Assembly: GCA_022496205.1 (NCBI GenBank)
Contig: WTXD01000054.1
Location: forward strand, 62,001 to 126,000
Direction: 5' to 3'
DNA length: 64,000 nucleotides
From: Gloeopeniophorella convolvens
Lineage: Eukaryota > Basidiomycota > Agaricomycetes > Russulales
Position 1 is the stretch's first letter. The number at the start of each line of letters is the position of its first letter. Made by a program: the position numbers and the translations under genes. A model generated the notes under the pieces. It ran no database searches and was not told the origin of the DNA. It saw nothing but the letters and a program-made list of their open reading frames with translations. Positions 59,111 through 64,000 of this stretch are shown piece by piece.

Positions 59111-61532
59111 CTACTTCTTGATACCTACGCCCCAGCCCTGCATGGTAAACAAGATCCACCGGATCCGATCCAACCTGAACACATGGAACATGACGACCCA
59201 AACCACTGCACGGCCGTGTCAGTGGCGCAGCGAAGGCAGAATTGTGCGAAAAGTACCGAGTTCCATGTATGTGAAGAAGCCTAGAGCGCCACCACGCGCT
59301 CCGCGCTTCATGAACCGCACCGCATCGACCCAGAGCTTCATGTCTTTTTGCTCTGGTCGTGCGCTCTGGTCAAGGAGCAGCAGCAGGAGAATGCGAGTGT
59401 AAATTCCAATATGGCTGTGAGCGCATATTGATGTTAGTAAAGATGGTCGCTGGAAAGCAATAATGGCTTACAAGTGCCCCCTATAAGACGTCCATGACAG
59501 CCAATCAGTATTTCCGGTGTGGAGCTTCGTATAACAGGCAGGACGACTTACACAGTACCTGTGGCGACGCAGAACGCTCGTCAGGGGACAAAAATACCGT
59601 CGAGGAGGAGGAACGTACCAAACGCATTGAGGTACGCTGAGTTCGTGCAGAGGATGCCCCAGTCTTCCGTCGAGAAATTCTGCAGGTAAAGATTCGGCCG
59701 CTCGTAATTCTCTGGGAACAAATCCTTTGGCAAAAAATCGACGCTTGGCTTCTTGAAGCCAGTAGCAAGGACGACGACGTCTCCTTTGACTTCCTCATCC
59801 TCGTCGGGTGTCTCTTTGCGATTGAGAAGGATACCGTTCTCAGTGAGTCGTTTGGTAGTTGCGTGGATGTATGAGCACTTCTTCGCGCGCACGTGATTCA
59901 GAAAGTCGTCGTTGACCACTGGCGTCGACTCGTAGATCCCCTTCTCGGGAATTAGAGCCTCGACGCCGCGATATTGGAGAAGAACAACCAGTTTCTCCCA
60001 AAGAAAGCTGATAAAGGGACCAATTTGAGTCTGAGGGAGAGAATGCAAGACAGAATTTCATACCTGAGAGGCATTTCACGCCCGAAGGGTTGTGCGGAAA
60101 TCAGCGTATCTAGGAGGATATTTCTGGGGATAATCCACTATTTCCGCGTTTATCGTCTGCTGAGCATGATCAGAAGAGGAAGACATACCTTGTCATCTCT
60201 CGAAACAATGACGGCATGCTTAGCCCCGCAAGAGAGTGCGGTTTCTACGGCCTCCACGCCACTCGCACCACTCCCGATGACGAGCACAGTTTTTCCATCA
60301 AGGTCTGCATCGTCAAGTTCTGATGAATGCAGGACTGCACCATGAAACACAGGGTCGTCTTCCTTTTTCGCGGTCTGAGTGTCGTGGGACTCTTTTCGGG
60401 TACTCGCGGTGGAGGCGGTGTCGTCGTCGTCATCATGACTCTCAACCTCAGGAACTTGAACAGGAACTGTGGCCGGCTCGTCTCCGGAAGCGACGGCCGC
60501 ATAGGATGGTGCGTTAGGTTCATGCGGGTCAACTGTGTGAGACCCTTTGGCGACCTCCGAATATGAAGGGCCGTTGACAGAAGGACCAGTGAGATGCACC
60601 TCAGCGTGTTGACTCGATTCCTTCTTTTCTTGGTTCTTCAGAGATCCCGGCATTCCAGGAAATCCGACCATTTGAGGCTCCCCGCATGTGCCAATCGTGA
60701 CAATAACGGCGTCAAACTCGCCGTCAGCACCGTCGTTGACAACCCATTTTGCACCCGGAGATGAGTAACCTTCAACGCGACGCACGGATGTCACCGGTGT
60801 CTGCACAGAGATGGGATGATTACCGTGAGTTGATGTACATGGTGTCTGTTAACACGGATTAGACCTACGTTGAGGCGCGTACGTGGCTCAAGCTTGTATT
60901 CTCTCCAAATTCTTCGGATCTCTGACAAAATTTCATCCCTGTAGGGGAAGCCGCGCGACCAGAGAACACCGGGATGAAAGCGGTAGAGCAAAGAGTTGAG
61001 TTGGAGGGATGATGTCTTGTTCACGTTAGCCCATATGCCGCCGACAGAATCGTGTTCTATAATAGCAAGTGATGTCATTTCACGTACTTACGTACGTAAG
61101 TCATCAACAGTCGCAACGCACCATCGTATATAACGACTTCAAAGTTATGGGAGACGCAATGCGCTGCTGAAGATATACCTGTGAGGCCGGCCCCTGAAGC
61201 GGTGGTATAGTTGATTTTCAGTAGAACTGGCTACGCGATGTAGACGCACCGATGACTGCAATTCTGCCAGACGGCTTATTCAGTCGCTCGCTTTTGGGGG
61301 GTGTCTGCGACAACGTTGGTAAACTGCAGAGAAGCGAAATATGATAGGAATGCACCGGCTTAAATAGTCGGATGATTACGAGTTGAATAGCAATATAGAC
61401 GAAGTTGAGCACGGCGTGAAATATTGGCCAAGGACTCAGGAGACCGAACAAATCGCGTTGTTGGATCTTTTGTATGATGTAGTCGCGATACACGAGGACA
61501 TTGAGAGCAGCAGCCTTCAGCGCGGGTGACAT
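59111..61532 (-). CDS. Flavin-containing monooxygenase 4, N-terminal membrane segment
   Basis: A monooxygenase of a different subfamily from the other three. Start MSPALKAAALNVLVYRDYII at 61532. A hydrophobic stretch (FHAVLNFVYIAIQLVIIRLF) suggests an N-terminal membrane segment. Then GRIAVIGAGLTGISSAAHCV (FAD motif across an intron), EHDSVGGIWANVNKTSSLQL with NSLLYRFHPGVLWSRGFPY, and DAVIVTIGTCGEPQMVGFPG. About 100 residues of acidic, Ser/Pro-rich insertion follow (HDDDDDTASTAS), then the NADPH motif VLVIGSGASGVEAVETAL, then VVVLATGFKKPSVDFLPKDL (the ATGF motif of FMOs), LYLQNFSTEDWGILCTNSAY, YTRILLLLLLDQSARPEQKD and RFMKRGARGGALGFFTYMEL. It ends FTMQGWGVGIKK and stops at 59111-59113. The small exons near 59480-59580 were not resolved. 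Substrate unknown; an endomembrane location is inferred. Confidence 0.75.
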
Positions 61533-61774
61533 TGTGACGGAGCTCCTAGGATGTGATTCTGGTTGGTCTGTGCGGAGCTGCTGTCGCGTCAGTTCTTATA
61601 CTCGACTTGAAGGCGGGCATGAGAGCGACGACGTTCGCGTGACGTCATGGAGCGCTCTCAATCACATGAAAGACACGAGAAGACACGCCCGCTCCTCCGA
61701 CCCTCTTATGGGCTGAAGCCACTGTCATACGTTACCTCAATCCCAACACCCAGAACAACTCATTCACTGGCTCC
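61533..61774. promoter_or_regulatory. Divergent promoter region, monooxygenase 4 and NTF2-like gene
   Basis: The two genes start 242 bp apart on opposite strands. A TTCTTATACTCG at about 61593-61604 could serve the monooxygenase. Confidence 0.35.
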
Positions 61775-62579
61775 ATGAATAACCCAGAGAAAGAAATCGA
61801 GAAGGTCGTGCAGCGATTGACCACGTCGGCAACCCCCGACGACCAACGGTCTGCATTCCAGAGGTGTTGTCACACATCTCTACGGGTAGTCCCCGCGCTA
61901 ACGAGAAGGAAACTGGCAGGTACTTCACCAGCGACGCAGGGTTCCGCCACCCGCTCTGCAGTGTAGAACCGGCGCACAACTCGCGCGATGCCGTGCTCGC
62001 TATCTTCCAGTACGTTCGCGTTGCGTGCCCTGTGAACACCATGTTGAAGACTCAATAGGTGGTATCGCATCATGTCGCCACGCATCGACTTGTCTGTAGA
62101 TGATATCAGTACGTCAGCTTTTCCAGTCTCGTATACACGACTTGACGCACACCTGGATAGCATACGATGCTGCAAAGCAACAACTATTCCTCAACATTTC
62201 CCAGGTTTTCCATATCAGATTCTCACCGTTCCCTCCTGCTAAAACGCGGTCCGTGTCCGCCTGGCAGTTCGACTGTACCGCTAAGGTTGTTCCTGATAGG
62301 CTTCTGACGCGTCTCACGCTTCGAGAAGAAGGAGGTCGATACTACATCGTATTCCAAGAGGATTTCTATCATCCTGACGTACGTCTGAGCTCAGTGACGG
62401 GAATTTTGTGATATAATGACGGGATGTCGGCCTAGGACTTTCAAGCGCTGTTGACACCACCCCTCGTCTGGCCGACGAGCCTTGTGTTGCGTGTCGGGGG
62501 CTTCGTTTCCGGGATATTCGCTCGCATAGCTCAGGCAGCGTTTGGAGAATGGCGACCACGTACAGACGGTGGTCGCTAG
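61775..62579 (+). CDS. SigF-like NTF2-like family protein
   Basis: Fungal protein of the SigF-like NTF2-like family; function unknown. Exons 61775-61863, 61920-62009, 62059-62108, 62161-62378 and 62436-62579 give 196 residues. Recognisable blocks: MNNPEKEIEKVVQRLTTSAT, RYFTSDAGFRHPLCSVEPA, WYRIMSPRIDLSVDDI, YDAAKQQLFLNISQVFHIRF, SAWQFDCTAKVVPDRLLTRL, GGRYYIVFQEDFYHPD and DFQALLTPPLVWPTSLVLRV. Length and order match the family. The hydrophobic LVLRVGGFVSGIFARIA near the end corresponds to the usual C-terminal membrane-leaning part. Divergent from monooxygenase 4. Confidence 0.82.
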
Positions 62580-63464
62580 GCGGTGCGCGATGAGGATACT
62601 GGAGGGGGGGATTGTTAATCAGGGTTGTCTGGGAAATTGACGCGGAAGTTGACAGTATTTCGAATGTGGATGGCTGGCACCGGCAGAATCCGGGCGCATG
62701 ATCATACCGCGCGGGCGCTTTCAAGGCGCTCCCGGCTGTCTCCGTACTGGCAGCTGCCATACCCTATACCCGGTACTTACTTAGGCACTTACCCGCCGCG
62801 CCCTCTGAGGCCAGCGTCACGGACCACCTATCGCGGCATACCGAATCGTTCAGCTCGCTCCGCTTCTTCAATGCTACCGTTGACAGCCCCACATCCCGAC
62901 CTCCGCGCAGCCGCTCGCTTCAGCCTCGGGCTACTACTGGGTTTCTCTGGGTCTGGGTCATTCTCCCCGTGCTTATGCTTGTTCAACTCAATCACGAGTC
63001 TTCGGTGCTTCTCTGATATGCCTGCGCTATCTCGTGCGATGAGGGGGGTGGTAACGTCAGAAAGTTACCAGTGGCAAAGATGCGGATTCTGCAGACGTTC
63101 CGATCTACGGTCCAGTCACGAAGTTCGAAAGAAGCAGCAATATATGCGGCCCGGCGACTCGACCGGTTGAAACCGCCCTCAAGCAGACGCCCAGCAGTCG
63201 ACCGCTCAATAATATCATATGACACCACTTTCGAGGCCGTGGAATGTTTGGTCAAATGCGCGTCAGTTGTCTGCTTCGGACAGCGCAGCGCGGTCTTCTA
63301 TCAGAAGACGCTCCAACCTGCCTTCTGCAGTCCACAGGAGCCTCATCTGATCCGCAGCTACTCCTTACGTAGATCCAAGCCTCTCCGGTTATGTTTTACA
63401 ACGCGCAGACTCTTGATAAGGCTGTGGGTTCCAACCTTTTCTCTCCCACCACCATCTCTTGGCC
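62580..63464. other. Intergenic, 5' flank of monooxygenase 3
   Basis: Frames 62625-63170 and 63071-63697 (+) have no domain; the second overlaps the monooxygenase start in another frame. From about 63360 the sequence aligns with the 5' flank of monooxygenase 1 (minus strand, 5406-5530). Confidence 0.45.
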
Positions 63465-64000
63465 ATGGCTCCAAAGTCGAACCACGAATTCAACGTCGTT
63501 ATCATTGGTTCAGGGTACGTTACACCACCAGGTTCGACGTGTTTGCGAGGCCTGAGTTCCACTACTCAAGCATCGGAGGTCTGCTCGCTGCCATCGCCCT
63601 CAAGACGAAATGGGGATTAGAGGACTTTGTGGTGAGCAGGCCCGCAGAACCGAGTCGAGTCGTTGATTCAGATATCCATATTCATGCAGATATATGAGCG
63701 TGCCTCCGACATTGGCGGCACCTGGCGGGTGCGTCTGCTATCGTTGCGGGTTGTTCTCTGAACTCCCCCGTTTCCTATGGTTCTCACGCTTATCTCCTGA
63801 CCGACAGGACAACGTATATCCTGTGCGTAGTGTTCGCACATCTCACTGTACGATTACTTGATCTCTCCTATAGGGCTGCGCTTCGGACGTGCCCATTCAC
63901 AACTACTCGTTAGCCTCGGATCCGAAGCCAGACTGGAAACGCTCGCACGCCTTGCAACCCGAGATACTCGAATACCTGCAGGGCGTTACAGACAAGTATG
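63465..64000 (+). CDS. Flavin-dependent monooxygenase 3, 5' part (cut by window end)
   Basis: Near-copy of monooxygenase 1 in opposite orientation. Start MAPKSNHEFNVVIIGSG at 63465, an intron, [20 protein letters not shown], an intron, [17 protein letters not shown], then [20 protein letters not shown] up to [11 protein letters not shown] at the window edge. Exon/intron layout matches monooxygenase 1. Over the last 70 bases the two genes differ at three positions, all synonymous, while introns and the 5' flank differ much more. The rest of the gene lies beyond the window, so completeness is unknown. Confidence 0.8.

Noticed and set aside
1..64000. CRISPR arrays, operons, bacterial RBS or phage genes
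   Set aside because: Gene structure with many spliceosomal introns shows a eukaryotic nuclear genome; no regular spaced repeats of the CRISPR type were seen.
1..64000. Biosynthetic gene cluster around the monooxygenases
   Set aside because: No polyketide, peptide, terpene or other backbone enzyme is present; the neighbours are housekeeping genes.

Overview
This window looks like nuclear DNA of a filamentous basidiomycete (Agaricomycetes, probably polypore-like). Genes are cut by many short GT-AG introns of about 45-65 bp. Host genes are of fungal type (SUMO, Rab geranylgeranyltransferase beta, TFIIS, Atg22-like transporter, SigF-like NTF2 protein). The mobile DNA includes families typical of mushroom genomes: a Plavaka-type transposase, an Ulp1-bearing element, SPT5-like and DUF6532-like genes. 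The species call is inference.

Left part (1-28.3 kb): a mostly genic block. A small multigene family that I do not recognise has four members here (A 1673-2692 +, B 6867-7759 +, C 18297-19192 -, D 21223-22124 -). All have three exons with phase-0 junctions at matching places, a TATA-like box 40-50 bp before the ATG, and 257-299 residues. They are interleaved with flavin monooxygenase genes (2977-5405 -, 24293-26619 -). Between B and C lies a conserved housekeeping run: Rab geranylgeranyltransferase beta (+), TFIIS (-, convergent), a short-chain dehydrogenase (-), and an Atg22-like permease (+, divergent from the dehydrogenase). A SUMO gene sits at 23.06-23.61 kb. A decayed PRP46 fragment lies at 0.5-0.9 kb.

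Middle part (28.3-56.9 kb): an accessory block crowded with mobile and decayed DNA. Its outer edges carry a perfect 24-bp inverted repeat (28333-28356 and 56864-56887). Inside are two telomere-type hexamer tracts in inverted orientation (29.29 and 33.57 kb), a 290-bp MITE, a broken DDE transposase, an Ulp1-type SUMO-protease-like pseudogene interrupted by two solo LTRs, a GMC oxidoreductase pseudogene, an SPT5-like gene, a third solo LTR, a hypothetical gene whose single intron is a tandem copy of its exon end, a Reb1/TTF1-like Myb gene with a frameshift in a G tract, a broken Plavaka transposase, and a DUF6532-like gene.

Right part (56.9-64 kb): mostly intergenic, then a fourth flavin monooxygenase of another subfamily (59111-61532 -), a SigF-like NTF2 gene (61775-62579 +), and the 5' end of a monooxygenase nearly identical to the one at 2977-5405 but in opposite orientation, cut by the window end.

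All gene models were made by eye from frames, splice sites and family motifs. No alignment or search was run.
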